A stretch of 64,000 nucleotides of DNA from Ktedonobacterales bacterium (GCA_027451525.1 DAIDJF010000019.1:1-64000); one strand, 5' to 3'; shown: positions 16,883-26,253, numbered from the stretch's first letter. Program-made: numbers and translations. Notes: generated by a model not told the origin, from the letters alone.

Positions 16883-17923
16883 ATGGCAAGTATCACGGGC
16901 AGTTCGGCCCAGGACGCATCTACGCCCACAACACCACGTAAAGACGTACTGGCATTATGGCTTGGTATTGCCTTCAGTTTCGCCTTCACGGGCCTCATCT
17001 GGCTGACAGGCAACTCGCTCAAGGTCTTTCCGCATTTACCGCAACAAGGTCCCGCGTGGTATTTCTGGAAACTCCCCTCACCTAGCCTGCCAGCGGAGAT
17101 TACCGCCTGGGGCCTTTACGCATTACATCAGGTTGCGATTTGGGGCATCATCTGGTATGCACAAACACATGTCAAAAAGTATACAACTGGATTGCACCCG
17201 ATCAATATTGTTGCTTTAGGAGTAAACGCGCTCTTTATTTTGCTGCACTTCGTGCAGACGCATATCTGGTATGATGCCCTGGCCCAGAACGTTTCCGTCT
17301 TTAGCTCACAAGGCTCAGTGATTGTACTGCTTGTCTGGGTGTTGTTGATGGAGAATAATCGACGCGGCATGTTCTTCGGCAAGAAGTTACCGATTGGACA
17401 GCGCATCATGCAATTCGCACGCAAGTATCACGGCTACTTTTTTGCCTGGGCCATTATCTATACCTTCTGGTATCATCCAATGGAAAACACTTATGGGCAT
17501 CTCGTCGGCTTCTTCTACATGTTCTTACTCATGTTGCAAGGAAGCCTGTTCTTCACACGCATCCATCTCAACAAATATTGGACCTTTACACAGGAAATTC
17601 TCGTCCTGTTTCACGGTACAGCGGTTGCAATTATGCAAGGACAAGGCATGTGGTCGATGTTCCTCTTTGGCTTTGGTGGCATCTTTATCATCACACAAAT
17701 GTATGGCCTGAACCTGAATCGCTGGACCAAATGGGGCTTTCTCGCGCTCTATATCGTGGGTGCACTTATCGTCTACAGTGGACGCGGCCCCAGTCATCTG
17801 TGGGAACTGGCAGCCATTCCACTGATCGACTATCTCGCCGTCGTCGTGCTGGCCCTACTCATTGGCCTGATTGTGCGCGTCACAGGCTGGAGGCGCACAC
17901 CCGTTATGCAGAACGCGGACTAG
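16883..17923 (+). CDS. multi-spanning membrane protein of unknown function
   Basis: 346 residues with about nine hydrophobic segments: a short hydrophilic N-terminus to residue 25, then helices spread to residue 335 and a basic tail RVTGWRRTPV. No catalytic motif is recognised. Histidines in LHQVAIWGIIWYAQTH, LLHFVQTHIWYD and YTFWYHPMENTYGH lie in or next to helices and could bind heme or metal, which is inference only. GGAG precedes the ATG at 16883. It lies between tetR and an SDR gene and is probably regulated by TetR. Confidence 0.8.
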   Translation: MASITGSSAQDASTPTTPRKDVLALWLGIAFSFAFTGLIWLTGNSLKVFPHLPQQGPAWYFWKLPSPSLPAEITAWGLYALHQVAIWGIIWYAQTHVKKYTTGLHPINIVALGVNALFILLHFVQTHIWYDALAQNVSVFSSQGSVIVLLVWVLLMENNRRGMFFGKKLPIGQRIMQFARKYHGYFFAWAIIYTFWYHPMENTYGHLVGFFYMFLLMLQGSLFFTRIHLNKYWTFTQEILVLFHGTAVAIMQGQGMWSMFLFGFGGIFIITQMYGLNLNRWTKWGFLALYIVGALIVYSGRGPSHLWELAAIPLIDYLAVVVLALLIGLIVRVTGWRRTPVMQNAD

Positions 17924-17936
17924 AAAGAGGCAGATC

Positions 17937-18797
17937 ATGGGACAATTAGAAGGAAAAGTCGCCGTCATCACTGGCAGTACACGCGGTTTGGGGCTGGCTA
18001 TTGCCCAGGCATATGCACGCGAGGGCGCGTCAGTAGTATTGACGGGACGTACTGAAGCGGATTTACAGTCGATTGTTGCCGATATGCAACAGCAGGGCAA
18101 ACATGCCACAAGTATAGTCGCCGATGTTGGTCAACTCTCTGAAGTGCAGGCCATCGCTGACCACGCACTCCAGACCTTCGGAGCAATTGATATCTGGGTC
18201 AACAACGCGGGCTACGGCGGCGTCTATGGCTCAACTGCTGATATCGCTCCAGAAGATTTCGAGCGCGTATTACGCACCAACATTTTCGGCACCTACTACG
18301 GCTCACTCGTCGCGCTCAACTACTTTCGCGCATACAGACGCAAAGGAAAGATCATCAACATCCTGGGGCGTGGAGATCGCAGTCCCGCACCCTATCAGAT
18401 TGCCTATGGTTCCAGCAAAAGTTGGGTGCGCGCCTTCACGCTGGCCCTGGCGCAGGAACAGAAGAAGAGCGGTATCGGCATTTACGCCATCAATCCAGGA
18501 CTGATGGACACCGATCTACTGCGCAAGGTGGAAGTCGTTCGTGGATACGAGGGACAACTTAAACGTTTCGGCACGATCATTCGTATGTGGGCCAATCCGC
18601 CAGAGGTTCCCGCCGAGCGCGTTGTCTGGCTTGCCTCGCGTGCAACCGACGGCAAAACAGGATTAGAAATACAAGTTTTGGGCACAAAAGAGATTGTTAG
18701 TGGCGCGTTCGCGGAACTTATGCGCAGGTTACGCCGCCAACCACTAACCGATAAATCCCCGCGCATCACACTGACTGCCCCCCACTCGCTACCATAA
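17937..18797 (+). CDS. short-chain dehydrogenase/reductase (SDR), TetR operon
   Basis: 286 residues of the classical SDR Rossmann fold. Cofactor motif TGSTRGLG (about residues 13-20), NNAG near 90 and the active-site YGSSK near 160. An Arg after the second strand (TGRTEAD) suggests NADPH preference. It starts 13 bases after the membrane protein with AGAGG upstream of the ATG at 17937. The C-terminal 50 residues are longer than in FabG-type enzymes. The substrate is unknown. Confidence 0.92.
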   Translation: MGQLEGKVAVITGSTRGLGLAIAQAYAREGASVVLTGRTEADLQSIVADMQQQGKHATSIVADVGQLSEVQAIADHALQTFGAIDIWVNNAGYGGVYGSTADIAPEDFERVLRTNIFGTYYGSLVALNYFRAYRRKGKIINILGRGDRSPAPYQIAYGSSKSWVRAFTLALAQEQKKSGIGIYAINPGLMDTDLLRKVEVVRGYEGQLKRFGTIIRMWANPPEVPAERVVWLASRATDGKTGLEIQVLGTKEIVSGAFAELMRRLRRQPLTDKSPRITLTAPHSLP

Positions 18798-18893
18798 CAT
18801 ACAAGCATATTGAAACAATTTTACGCACATAGAGTACTACCTTGCAAGAACAGCTTATCATGCGTAAAAAATAAAATGGGCATTAGATGTGGT

Positions 18894-18986
18894 GTAGGGG
18901 CGTGATTGATCACGCCCTCGTATCTCGTCACGTGGCTCCCCAGGCCTGTCTATGCACGAGCAGGGCGTGATCAATCACGCCCCTAC
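18894..18986. repeat. MITE-like palindromic repeat, copy 2
   Basis: A 93-bp element with the same inverted ends as 46-160 (GTAGGGGCGTGATTGATCAC and its mirror) and the same core (CACGTGGCTCCCCAGGC...), but with one unit in place of the tandem 21-bp duplication. It sits between the convergent SDR and PDH E2 genes. No target-site duplication is obvious beyond a few bases. Confidence 0.88.
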
Positions 18987-19052
18987 ACAATCCCACGTTA
19001 TTTCGTTAAACGCGATGAATCGGCCCCTACAGGTTATAAAGGCTCAAACAAA

Positions 19053-20345
19053 TCAACCCAACAGGTCATAGGGGTTCTGGAGCAGAGCCTTCACCTCTTG
19101 CAGGAAACGCGCCACCATCGCTCCATAGAGAATACGATGATCGGCGGAGAGCGTCAGCGGCATGATATCGCGTAAAACAGGTTGTCCATCAACAGGCACA
19201 AACTGTTTACGCGTCGAGGCCACCGCGAGAATCGCTGACTGCGGTGGATTAATGACCGCAATAAAGTTGGTCACATCCATCATACCCAGGTTCGAGACCG
19301 AGAAGGTTCCACCATCCAGGTCGGCAGGTGTCAGTTTGTTGGCTTTCGCCTTCTCAATTAAGGCCTTCGCCTCGCGCGCAATCGTGCGTACCCCCTTGAT
19401 ATTGGCATCATGAATGACGGGCACCACCAGACCAGCAGGAATATCAACCGCGATACCAATGTTGACGCGCTTATGCCGAATAAACTGGTCATCCTTGAAC
19501 GAGGCATTGACATCAGGGAATTTTTCTAATGCCAGAGCGCACGCCTTCACAATCAGATCGTTAATTGATACTTTCACGCCACCTTGACCCACATTCGCGT
19601 TGAGCATCTGACGCATCTCTAAAAGTGCCGTCATGTCCACTTCGTTGCTGACATAGAAATGTGGGACGGCCTGCTTTGACTCGGTTAGCCGACGAGCAAT
19701 GATAGATTGCACGCGCGAGATTTTTACTACCTCCGCGTCCTCGGTCACTGACGTTGCAGGTGCAACTGCGGCAGGCTGAGACGAGACAGGTGCGGTCTGG
19801 GCGGAAGACTGCACAGCGGGCGTTGGCGTTTGCTGTGCCGTTACTGCGTGTTGATCGCGATAATCCTCGATATCATCGCGCACAATCCGCCCACCCGGTC
19901 CAGTTCCCTGAATCTGTTGCAGGTCAATACCGTACTCCTCCGCCATTCTGCGTGCCAGCGGTGAGACTTTCACATTCCTGTGTCCATTGCCATCCAGGGC
20001 AGCACTTTCCACCTGCGGTTGCACCTGCGTATGGGTCGCAGCAGCGACAGGTGCGGCAGTAGGAGCTTGCTCTTGTTTTACTGCCGCTTTTGCCTGTACT
20101 TTGCTCCCCACACCTGTTCCAATCAAGGCAATGGTCTTGCCGATAGGAACGGTTTCGCCTTCCGCGACGATGATCTGCTCTAAAATCCCATTGTCATAGG
20201 ACTCAAGCTCCATGTTTGCTTTATCGGTCTCGATTTCAGCAAGCACATCGCCCTTCTTGATCGTATCACCCGGCTTCTTGAGCCAACGCGCAATCGTGCC
20301 CTCTTGCATCGTATCGCTCAAGCGCGGCATCATAACTTCTGGCAT
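19053..20345 (-). CDS. pdhC: pyruvate dehydrogenase complex E2, dihydrolipoamide acetyltransferase
   Basis: 430 residues: one lipoyl domain (residues 1-78, lipoyl Lys in EIETDKANMEL), an Ala/Pro/Gln-rich linker, an E1/E3-binding peripheral domain (about 125-165, VSPLARRMAEEYGIDLQQI), a second linker, and the catalytic acetyltransferase core (about 205-430) ending with the active-site LSADHRILYGA, where the usual HR(x)DG is HRILYG. It transfers acetyl groups from E1 to CoA. It starts three bases after the E1 beta stop, so it is the last gene of an E1a-E1b-E2 operon. No E3 gene is in the window. Confidence 0.93.
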   Translation of the reverse strand: MPEVMMPRLSDTMQEGTIARWLKKPGDTIKKGDVLAEIETDKANMELESYDNGILEQIIVAEGETVPIGKTIALIGTGVGSKVQAKAAVKQEQAPTAAPVAAATHTQVQPQVESAALDGNGHRNVKVSPLARRMAEEYGIDLQQIQGTGPGGRIVRDDIEDYRDQHAVTAQQTPTPAVQSSAQTAPVSSQPAAVAPATSVTEDAEVVKISRVQSIIARRLTESKQAVPHFYVSNEVDMTALLEMRQMLNANVGQGGVKVSINDLIVKACALALEKFPDVNASFKDDQFIRHKRVNIGIAVDIPAGLVVPVIHDANIKGVRTIAREAKALIEKAKANKLTPADLDGGTFSVSNLGMMDVTNFIAVINPPQSAILAVASTRKQFVPVDGQPVLRDIMPLTLSADHRILYGAMVARFLQEVKALLQNPYDLLG

Positions 20346-20348
20346 GGC

Positions 20349-21338
20349 TCACCTCCTTCGGCGCGGGGCCAGGTCATTAATCGCTTCCATCAACTGTTTA
20401 GCTCCGGTCAATGCAGCCAGTTCTAGCTGCTTAGAATACGGCAAAGGAACCTCAATACTGGCAACGCGCTTGATCGGCGCGTCCAGCGAGTCAAACGCCT
20501 CCTCCTGCAACATGGCGACAATTTCCGCTCCCACACCATAACTGCGCCAATCCTCTTCAAACACGATTGCGCGCCCCGTCTTTTCGACCGATTTGACGAT
20601 TGTTTCCTTGTCCAATGGTCGCAGTGAACGGATATCGACCACTTCGATGCTCAGCTTGTTCTCACGTTCAAGACGGCGCGCAACATCGAGAGCGACTGCT
20701 GCCATGCGCGAATAGCTGATGATTGTGAGGTCGCGGCCCTCTTTCGTCACGTTTGCTTTGCCAAAGGGAACAGAATACAGGCCGTCAGGAACCTCGCCTT
20801 TCGTATTATACAGAGCCAAATTCTCAAGAAAAATCACCGGGTTGTTGTCGCGAATAGCGGTGCGCAACATGCCTTTGGCGTCAGCAGGCGTGGAGGGCGC
20901 AACGACTTTCAGGCCCGGAATATGCGCGAACCAGACCTCTAGATTTTGCGAGTGCGTTGCCGCTAATTGTTGCCCACCACCACCAGGCGTGCGAATGACC
21001 AGGGGAATAGGGCACTGCCCGCCAAACATGTAGTAGATCTTCGCGGCGTGATTGACAATCTCATCCATTGCCAGAACAATGAAATTGATGGTCATAATCT
21101 CGACAACAGGACGTAAGCCTAACATTGCGGCTCCCGTCGCCATACCCACAAAGCCGTTCTCACAGATTGGAGTGTCTACGACGCGTTTTGCCCCAAACTC
21201 TTTGAGCAGGCCCGCTGTAATCTTATATGACCCCTCAAAATTGCCAATCTCTTCACCCATCAAAAACACATTCTCGTCGTGTAGCAACTCCTCGCGCAAT
21301 GTATCATGAAGGGCCTGACGATATGTCATTTCCACCAT
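20349..21338 (-). CDS. pdhB: pyruvate dehydrogenase E1 component, beta subunit
   Basis: 329 residues of the transketolase-like beta subunit. Markers are VFLMGEEIGNFEGSYK, RVVDTPICENGFVGMATGAAMLGLRPVVEIM and the C-terminal domain starting IISYSRMA. It pairs with E1 alpha to decarboxylate pyruvate (or another 2-oxo acid) with thiamine diphosphate and acetylate the E2 lipoyl group. GGGAGG precedes the ATG; the gap to E1 alpha is two bases. Acetoin dehydrogenase is a close alternative, since the families overlap. Confidence 0.93.
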   Translation of the reverse strand: MVEMTYRQALHDTLREELLHDENVFLMGEEIGNFEGSYKITAGLLKEFGAKRVVDTPICENGFVGMATGAAMLGLRPVVEIMTINFIVLAMDEIVNHAAKIYYMFGGQCPIPLVIRTPGGGGQQLAATHSQNLEVWFAHIPGLKVVAPSTPADAKGMLRTAIRDNNPVIFLENLALYNTKGEVPDGLYSVPFGKANVTKEGRDLTIISYSRMAAVALDVARRLERENKLSIEVVDIRSLRPLDKETIVKSVEKTGRAIVFEEDWRSYGVGAEIVAMLQEEAFDSLDAPIKRVASIEVPLPYSKQLELAALTGAKQLMEAINDLAPRRRR

Positions 21339-21340
21339 TA

Positions 21341-22414
21341 TTAGTTTCCTCCCGCTGCGACATCATCCGGCGCATACATGTAATCGAACAATCCCTCTAC
21401 CGCTGGCTCTGAACTCTCTTCCGCGAAACGTACAGCCGCCTCAACTTCCTGCTCTACACGCTCTTCCATCGCCTGCTCGTCACCCTCATTCAGCATCTCT
21501 GCCGCCCGTAAACGCGCAACAAAATGCGCAATCGGGTCTTGCGCTCGTCCGCGCTTGACCTCTTCTTCGTCGCGATAGCGGTCTGGATCCACGACTGAAT
21601 GCCCACGATAGCGGAAACTCACCGCTTCAACCAGGTATGGCTCATGCTGCTCACGGGCATACTGAGCTGCTGCCCGCATGACATCGCGCACAGCCAACAC
21701 ATCGTTGCCATCCACACGCTCGCTGCGCATATCATAAGCACATGCTTTGCGGTAGAGTTCGCTGACAGCGGAACCTTTCTCGACGCGCAACCCCATGCCA
21801 TATTGATTATTGACAACGAAGTAAATAATGGGCAGATGATAAATCTTCGCCATATTGAGCGACTCGTGAAACGCGCCCGTATTGGTTGTACCATCACCCA
21901 TCTGGCAGGCTACGACTTCATGCGAATCACGATAGGCAACCGCGAAAGCCGCTCCTGTGGCAAGAGGGATTTGACCGCCCACAATGGCATAACCACCCAT
22001 AAAGTGGCGCGTGATATCGAAGAGGTGCATCGAACCGCCGCGTCCATGCGCGCATCCAGTCTCTTTGCCAAACAATTCAGCCATCACCGCCTCTGGTGAA
22101 ATGCCACGTCCAAGCGCATAGCCATGCTCGCGGTAGTTGGTGTAGACGTAATCCATTGGCTCTAACCCAGAGCAAAAACCGACAACCGTTGCCTCCTCAC
22201 CAAGATTGAGATGGCAGTAGCCGCCAATACGCGCTTTGGTGTACATCTCGCCTGTTTTCTCCTCAAAGCGGCGGATCAATACCATCTGGTGATAGTAATC
22301 AAGCAACGTCTCCCGGCTCTCGCCATCGGGAAGCGATGGAACCATGTGTTGCATGGAAACCGAACTGGAGAAATCTGCTTGCGTGTGCTGCTGAATATCC
22401 ATTTTTTGCTTCAT
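21341..22414 (-). CDS. pdhA: pyruvate dehydrogenase E1 component, alpha subunit
   Basis: 357 residues. The thiamine-diphosphate motif GDGTTNTGAFHESLNMA and the downstream VVNNQYGMG are intact. AELFGKETGCAHGRGGSMH near residue 125 and the phosphorylation-loop-like YRGHSVVDPDRYR are typical of PDH/acetoin-dehydrogenase alpha subunits. A perfect AGGAGG is only two bases from the first ATG (22414) and 14 from the next (22402), so the exact start is uncertain. First gene of the operon; a 6-bp inverted repeat at 22446-22469 lies in its leader. Confidence 0.92.
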   Translation of the reverse strand: MKQKMDIQQHTQADFSSSVSMQHMVPSLPDGESRETLLDYYHQMVLIRRFEEKTGEMYTKARIGGYCHLNLGEEATVVGFCSGLEPMDYVYTNYREHGYALGRGISPEAVMAELFGKETGCAHGRGGSMHLFDITRHFMGGYAIVGGQIPLATGAAFAVAYRDSHEVVACQMGDGTTNTGAFHESLNMAKIYHLPIIYFVVNNQYGMGLRVEKGSAVSELYRKACAYDMRSERVDGNDVLAVRDVMRAAAQYAREQHEPYLVEAVSFRYRGHSVVDPDRYRDEEEVKRGRAQDPIAHFVARLRAAEMLNEGDEQAMEERVEQEVEAAVRFAEESSEPAVEGLFDYMYAPDDVAAGGN

Positions 22415-22445
22415 ATCCTCCTATGTTATTCCAATATATATCGTC

Positions 22446-22469
22446 AACCTACCTCCTCGCAGATAGGTT
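22446..22469. promoter_or_regulatory. inverted repeat upstream of pdhA
   Basis: AACCTA (22446-22451) and TAGGTT (22464-22469) with a 12-bp spacer that contains a further ACCTCCT. It lies 30-55 bp before the pdhA start and could be a regulator site or a leader hairpin. No convincing -35/-10 pair was found next to it. Confidence 0.35.
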
Positions 22470-22518
22470 AGGAATTGCAGTAATAGTTCCCCATGCGTTC
22501 TAAGAGGTCTGCCGCTGC

Positions 22519-22986
22519 CTATGATCCCGGCACTTCCTGTTCTGATGAGGCAAAAACATCACGTGTCCAACAGCGTGGGCAACGTTCCAAGGTTTTTTCG
22601 CTATACGTCACCTCGCCACACACCGGACAGAGCCAACGCAGGGCAATCTCTCTCACCAGATCGGCGCGGCTAACAATGCCAATCACCCGACCGTGTTCTA
22701 AAACAGGCAAACGGCGAATATGCTCATGTACAAAGAGACGACTTACCTCTTCCAACTCAGTATCAGCGGAGACACTGATAACGCTGCGTGTCATAATCTC
22801 GCTGACCAACTCTCCCGCCTTCGCAAGAATATCGTACTCAGAGATAACGCCTACCAGAAAATTCTCCGCGTCTATGACAGGGACTCCACTAATACGATGG
22901 TGAGCTAATAAACGTGCGGCCTGCTGCTTCGTCTGGCTCTCAGTAATAGTCACAACCTGCGTGGTCATGACATCTCTTACGTTCAT
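22519..22986 (-). CDS. CBS-domain pair protein with C-terminal zinc ribbon
   Basis: 155 residues. Two CBS motifs (residues 1-57 and 62-115) form one Bateman module that usually binds adenosine nucleotides; recognisable parts are DVMTTQVVTI and EIMTRSVISV. A rubredoxin-like zinc ribbon follows (CPVCGE near 120 and CPRCW near 136). The protein may sense energy charge. AGGGAGGG precedes the ATG, and a TTGAAG/TATGAT promoter is upstream, so it is transcribed separately from the permease. It lies between lactate permease and PDH genes on the same strand. Confidence 0.9.
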   Translation of the reverse strand: MNVRDVMTTQVVTITESQTKQQAARLLAHHRISGVPVIDAENFLVGVISEYDILAKAGELVSEIMTRSVISVSADTELEEVSRLFVHEHIRRLPVLEHGRVIGIVSRADLVREIALRWLCPVCGEVTYSEKTLERCPRCWTRDVFASSEQEVPGS

Positions 22987-23003
22987 ACTACCCTCCCTTT
23001 TGC

Positions 23004-23031
23004 ATCATAACATCTTTGTGTCAGACTTCAA
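23004..23031 (-). promoter_or_regulatory. promoter of the CBS-domain gene
   Basis: On the minus strand TTGAAG (23026-23031), 16-bp spacer, TATGAT (23004-23009), about 17 bases before the ATG at 22986 with the Shine-Dalgarno between. Confidence 0.6.
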
Positions 23032-23070
23032 CGTCATCCATTATGTAACACACTTTTTATCAGAGATAGA

Positions 23071-23117
23071 GGTTACTGGATAAATCACGACAGTTACTTG
23101 TAGTTCATCCAGTAACC
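23071..23117. terminator. 11-bp inverted repeat between lactate permease and CBS gene
   Basis: GGTTACTGGAT (23071-23081) and ATCCAGTAACC (23107-23117) are perfectly complementary with a 25-base spacer. It lies downstream of the permease stop on the minus strand. A T tract is missing, so it may be an mRNA 3' hairpin or an operator rather than an intrinsic terminator. Confidence 0.4.
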
Positions 23118-23189
23118 TGTACAATGCATGGAAAGAAGCGCTAAGAGTTGGTATAGGACTCATTATATCTTTTTTCCATGCCACATTGC

Positions 23190-24806
23190 CTAATGAGGAA
23201 TGATCCAGGGAATCAGATACTGCTGCGCCATCACCAACAAGCCCAAGGCTGTTGCCAGAATGATGCTATGCACAAAGGTTTTCCGCACGATCAAACCCTC
23301 TTTGCCAACCAGCGAACTGGTTGATACGCCAGTCGTCACGTTCTGAGGCGAGATCATCTTGCTCATGACCGCACCCGATGAGTTGGAGGCGGCCATCAGA
23401 ACCGGACTCAGGTTCAACTGTTTGGCCGCGACCACCTGCAAGTTGCCAAAGAGCGCGTTGCTAGATGTATCACTGCCACTGAGGAAACACGCGATCCAGC
23501 CCAGGAAGACCGAGAAGAAGGGGAAAATCGCGCCGACCTTCGAGATTGCCAAACCAAGCGTATAGGCAATACCGGAATAGTTGAACAGATAGGCCAGACC
23601 GATAATCAGCATCACGGTCAGGATAGCAAAGCGCAACTGTTTCCAGCTATCGGCAAGAGCCTGCACAAGGATCATCGGACTTGAACCAGTTGCCACAAAA
23701 ACGAGCCAGGTGACAAGCACAACAGCCAGAATAGCAGTTCCCGTGCCTAATGGTTGAAACAGGTAGGTTGCAACATAAGGTTTATTATACAGGGTCAGGA
23801 AGACCAGTTTATTGAGCGAAGGCCACGCGATTACAGACTGTCCCACGGACGCGACTTTTCCGTAGGTCCAGGCGATAACACCCGCGCTCACCATCACCCA
23901 GGGGAACCAGGCCAGCACAGCTTCTCCTGCGCTTGGCTTGCTGTCATTGCCATTTGTTTCGCTAAAGCTCGCTTTGTATTGCTCGGTATCGCGTGGCTTC
24001 CAGACCTGCACAAAGCCAATCACGCAGATCAGCGAGACGAGGGCCGCCAGGACATCTGGCAGTTCGGGACCGACAAAGTTGGAGACAACAAACTGTGTCA
24101 GCGCGAACGATCCGCCTGCGACCAGTGCCACAGGCCACGCGGTTCTCAGACTACGGAACCCTGAGAAAATAGCCAGCGCGTAGAAGGGCAACAACAGAGC
24201 AAAGAATGGGAGTTGACGACCAATCATGGCAGAGAGCAACGAGGGATGTAGATTCGTCACCGCTCCTAACGTTGTCACAGGCACACCTAATGCGCCAAAG
24301 GCCACCGGCGAAGTGTCAAACATGAGTGTCAGCGTGATCGCCTCGATGGCTGGAAAGCCCAGGCTGATAAGCAGCGCACTACCGATGGCGACAGGCGTGC
24401 CAAAGCCAGCGACGCCTTCCATCAGCGCGCCAAAGCTGAAACCAATCAGCAGGAGCAAGATGCGCTTGTCAGCAGGGACGTTGTGAATCATCCAGCGACG
24501 GAAAAGATCAAATTTGCCCGCACGCACGGCGACGTTGTAGAGCCACATCGCGTTCCAGACAATCCACATGACAGGGAAAAGCGCGAAGGCAACCCCTTCC
24601 AGCGTTGAACTGGCAGCCAGGTTGATCGGCATCTGCCAGACGGCAACCGCGATGATCAGCGCGACTACCAGACCGGCCAGAGCCGCTTGCCAGGCTGGAC
24701 GCCGCATGATGCCCAACAATACCAATACAACGACGATTGGTAGCAAGCCGACGAGGAAGGAAAGGAACAAATTCCCGCCAACGGGTTCGAGGAGCTGATG
24801 AAACAT
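23190..24806 (-). CDS. lctP: L-lactate/glycolate permease (LctP/GlcA family)
   Basis: 538 residues with about 13 membrane helices. Conserved family segments are GVAGFGTPVAIGSALL, LGVPVTTLGAVTN and FLSGSDTSSNALFGNLQ. It is a proton-coupled importer of lactate and glycolate in the cytoplasmic membrane. The frame is open to 24887, but that part is repeat element B; GGAGG from the element precedes the ATG at 24806. It follows glcF after a 105-bp gap and is probably in the same operon as glcDEF. Confidence 0.93.
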   Translation of the reverse strand: MFHQLLEPVGGNLFLSFLVGLLPIVVVLVLLGIMRRPAWQAALAGLVVALIIAVAVWQMPINLAASSTLEGVAFALFPVMWIVWNAMWLYNVAVRAGKFDLFRRWMIHNVPADKRILLLLIGFSFGALMEGVAGFGTPVAIGSALLISLGFPAIEAITLTLMFDTSPVAFGALGVPVTTLGAVTNLHPSLLSAMIGRQLPFFALLLPFYALAIFSGFRSLRTAWPVALVAGGSFALTQFVVSNFVGPELPDVLAALVSLICVIGFVQVWKPRDTEQYKASFSETNGNDSKPSAGEAVLAWFPWVMVSAGVIAWTYGKVASVGQSVIAWPSLNKLVFLTLYNKPYVATYLFQPLGTGTAILAVVLVTWLVFVATGSSPMILVQALADSWKQLRFAILTVMLIIGLAYLFNYSGIAYTLGLAISKVGAIFPFFSVFLGWIACFLSGSDTSSNALFGNLQVVAAKQLNLSPVLMAASNSSGAVMSKMISPQNVTTGVSTSSLVGKEGLIVRKTFVHSIILATALGLLVMAQQYLIPWIIPH

Positions 24807-24814
24807 GCGTATTT

Positions 24815-24882
24815 CCTCCTTTTTTCCTGCCCTGAGCGAAGCTAGCCGCTTCCACGCGTTGGGCAGGATTTCAACACCTTGT
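24815..24882 (-). repeat. hairpin/Shine-Dalgarno element, copy B
   Basis: Minus strand: CAAGGTGTTGAAAT, arm CCTGCCC (24861-24867), AACGCG, GCGGCTAGCTTCGCTCA, arm GGGCAGG (24826-24832), then AAAAAAGGAGG, which is the Shine-Dalgarno of lctP at 24806. The element fills most of the glcF-lctP gap. Confidence 0.8.
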
Positions 24883-24911
24883 GTCAATGAAAGACAACAT
24901 TCAACAGAGCA

Positions 24912-26252
24912 TTACCGCTTCTGCGCGATAGGCGATACACCACGAATAGAAGCGTCTACCAGTTCGACCATGTGCAATACGGGCAGCGGATGACCAGCAC
25001 GCTCCAAACCTTGCACGATTTGAAGCAGGCAGCCAGGATTACTGGATACTATCGCCTCAGCACCAGTTGCTAACAAATTCTTGACTTTGCGATCTCCCAA
25101 CTCCTGTGCCGTCTCAGGTTGCACGAGATTGTAGATGCCACCTGAACCACAACAGAGCGTCGCTTCATCAGGTTCTAAAATCTCCAGGCCAGGGATCGCT
25201 TTAAGGACAGTGCGCGGCTCAACACGAATATGTTGAGCGTGCTGTAAATGACAGGCATCGTGATAGGCAACCTTGAGAGGCAGCGGATAACGAGCGGCAC
25301 GTGGTGTAATTGCCGCCAACACCTCCGAGATATCCTTGCATTTCGCCACAAAAGCCTGCGCGCGCTCCGCATAGTGGGGATCGTCGCGCAAAAGATGAGC
25401 ATATTCTTTCAAAGTTGAGCCACAGCCAGCGGCGTTGATGACAATCATTTCTACATCAGTACGTGCAAACATATCGATCATCTGACGTGCCATCGCCATT
25501 GCTTGCTGTTCCTCGCCTGCGTGTACCATCAGCGCACCACAGCAACCCTGTGCTTGTGGAATGAGCACATCAAAGCCTTCTGCCGCCAGCACACGCGCAG
25601 TTGCAGCATTGACATCACTGAAAAACACCTGCTGCACACAGCCCAAGACCAGTCCTACACGTCCACGCGTCGTTCCTTCGGCAGGCACGCGCGCGGGTAA
25701 TCTCGCGCTCAGTTGTTTGCGCGTGAGGGGCGGCATCAAGCCTTCCATGGCGCGCAGTCGCTCTGGCAGCAGTTTCAGTAGACCACTCCGGCGTACAAGC
25801 TGTTGAAGGCCCGAACGCTGATAGAACCAGAGTGGCCCCGCGAGCAGACGTAAACGCGACGGATGGGGAAACAAGGCAAACAGCAGACGCCGAAACAACG
25901 TGTCAGATAGCTTGCGCTGATAATTGCGTTCAATCTGCGAGCGCGTTGCTTCAATCAATTTGTCATACTGCACACCAGACGGACAGGCCGTCACACACGA
26001 CATACAGCCCAGACATTGGTCAAAGTGCCGCACATAGGTTTCATTGAGATGGGCCTGACCTTCCAGGCCCATTTTCATGAGATAGATGCGCCCACGCGGC
26101 GAATCCATCTCCTCGCCCCATAAAACGTGCGTGGGGCAACTACTCAGGCAGAAACCGCAGTGGACACAGACATCAACCAGTTCGGCAACGGGCGGATGCT
26201 GCTGGTCAAAGATAGCCAGTGGCGCACGCACGACTTTGCTTTCGCTCTGCAT
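24912..26252 (-). CDS. glcF: glycolate oxidase iron-sulfur subunit
   Basis: 446 residues. Two ferredoxin-type 4Fe-4S motifs (CVHCGFCLSSCP near 29 and CLGCMSCVTACP near 79) and two C-terminal CCG domains (GCCGALMVHAG and LCCGSGGIYN). It passes electrons from the flavin subunits to the quinone pool at the membrane. GGGAGG lies at the end of glcE, and the two genes are separated by one base. A lactate-oxidising role is an alternative because the permease next door takes both acids. Confidence 0.93.
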   Translation of the reverse strand: MQSESKVVRAPLAIFDQQHPPVAELVDVCVHCGFCLSSCPTHVLWGEEMDSPRGRIYLMKMGLEGQAHLNETYVRHFDQCLGCMSCVTACPSGVQYDKLIEATRSQIERNYQRKLSDTLFRRLLFALFPHPSRLRLLAGPLWFYQRSGLQQLVRRSGLLKLLPERLRAMEGLMPPLTRKQLSARLPARVPAEGTTRGRVGLVLGCVQQVFFSDVNAATARVLAAEGFDVLIPQAQGCCGALMVHAGEEQQAMAMARQMIDMFARTDVEMIVINAAGCGSTLKEYAHLLRDDPHYAERAQAFVAKCKDISEVLAAITPRAARYPLPLKVAYHDACHLQHAQHIRVEPRTVLKAIPGLEILEPDEATLCCGSGGIYNLVQPETAQELGDRKVKNLLATGAEAIVSSNPGCLLQIVQGLERAGHPLPVLHMVELVDASIRGVSPIAQKR

Positions 26253-26253
26253 C

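Noticed and set aside
24807-24887. N-terminal extension of the lactate permease
   Set aside because: This part of the frame is repeat element B; the start at 24806 has the proper ribosome-binding site and family N-terminus.
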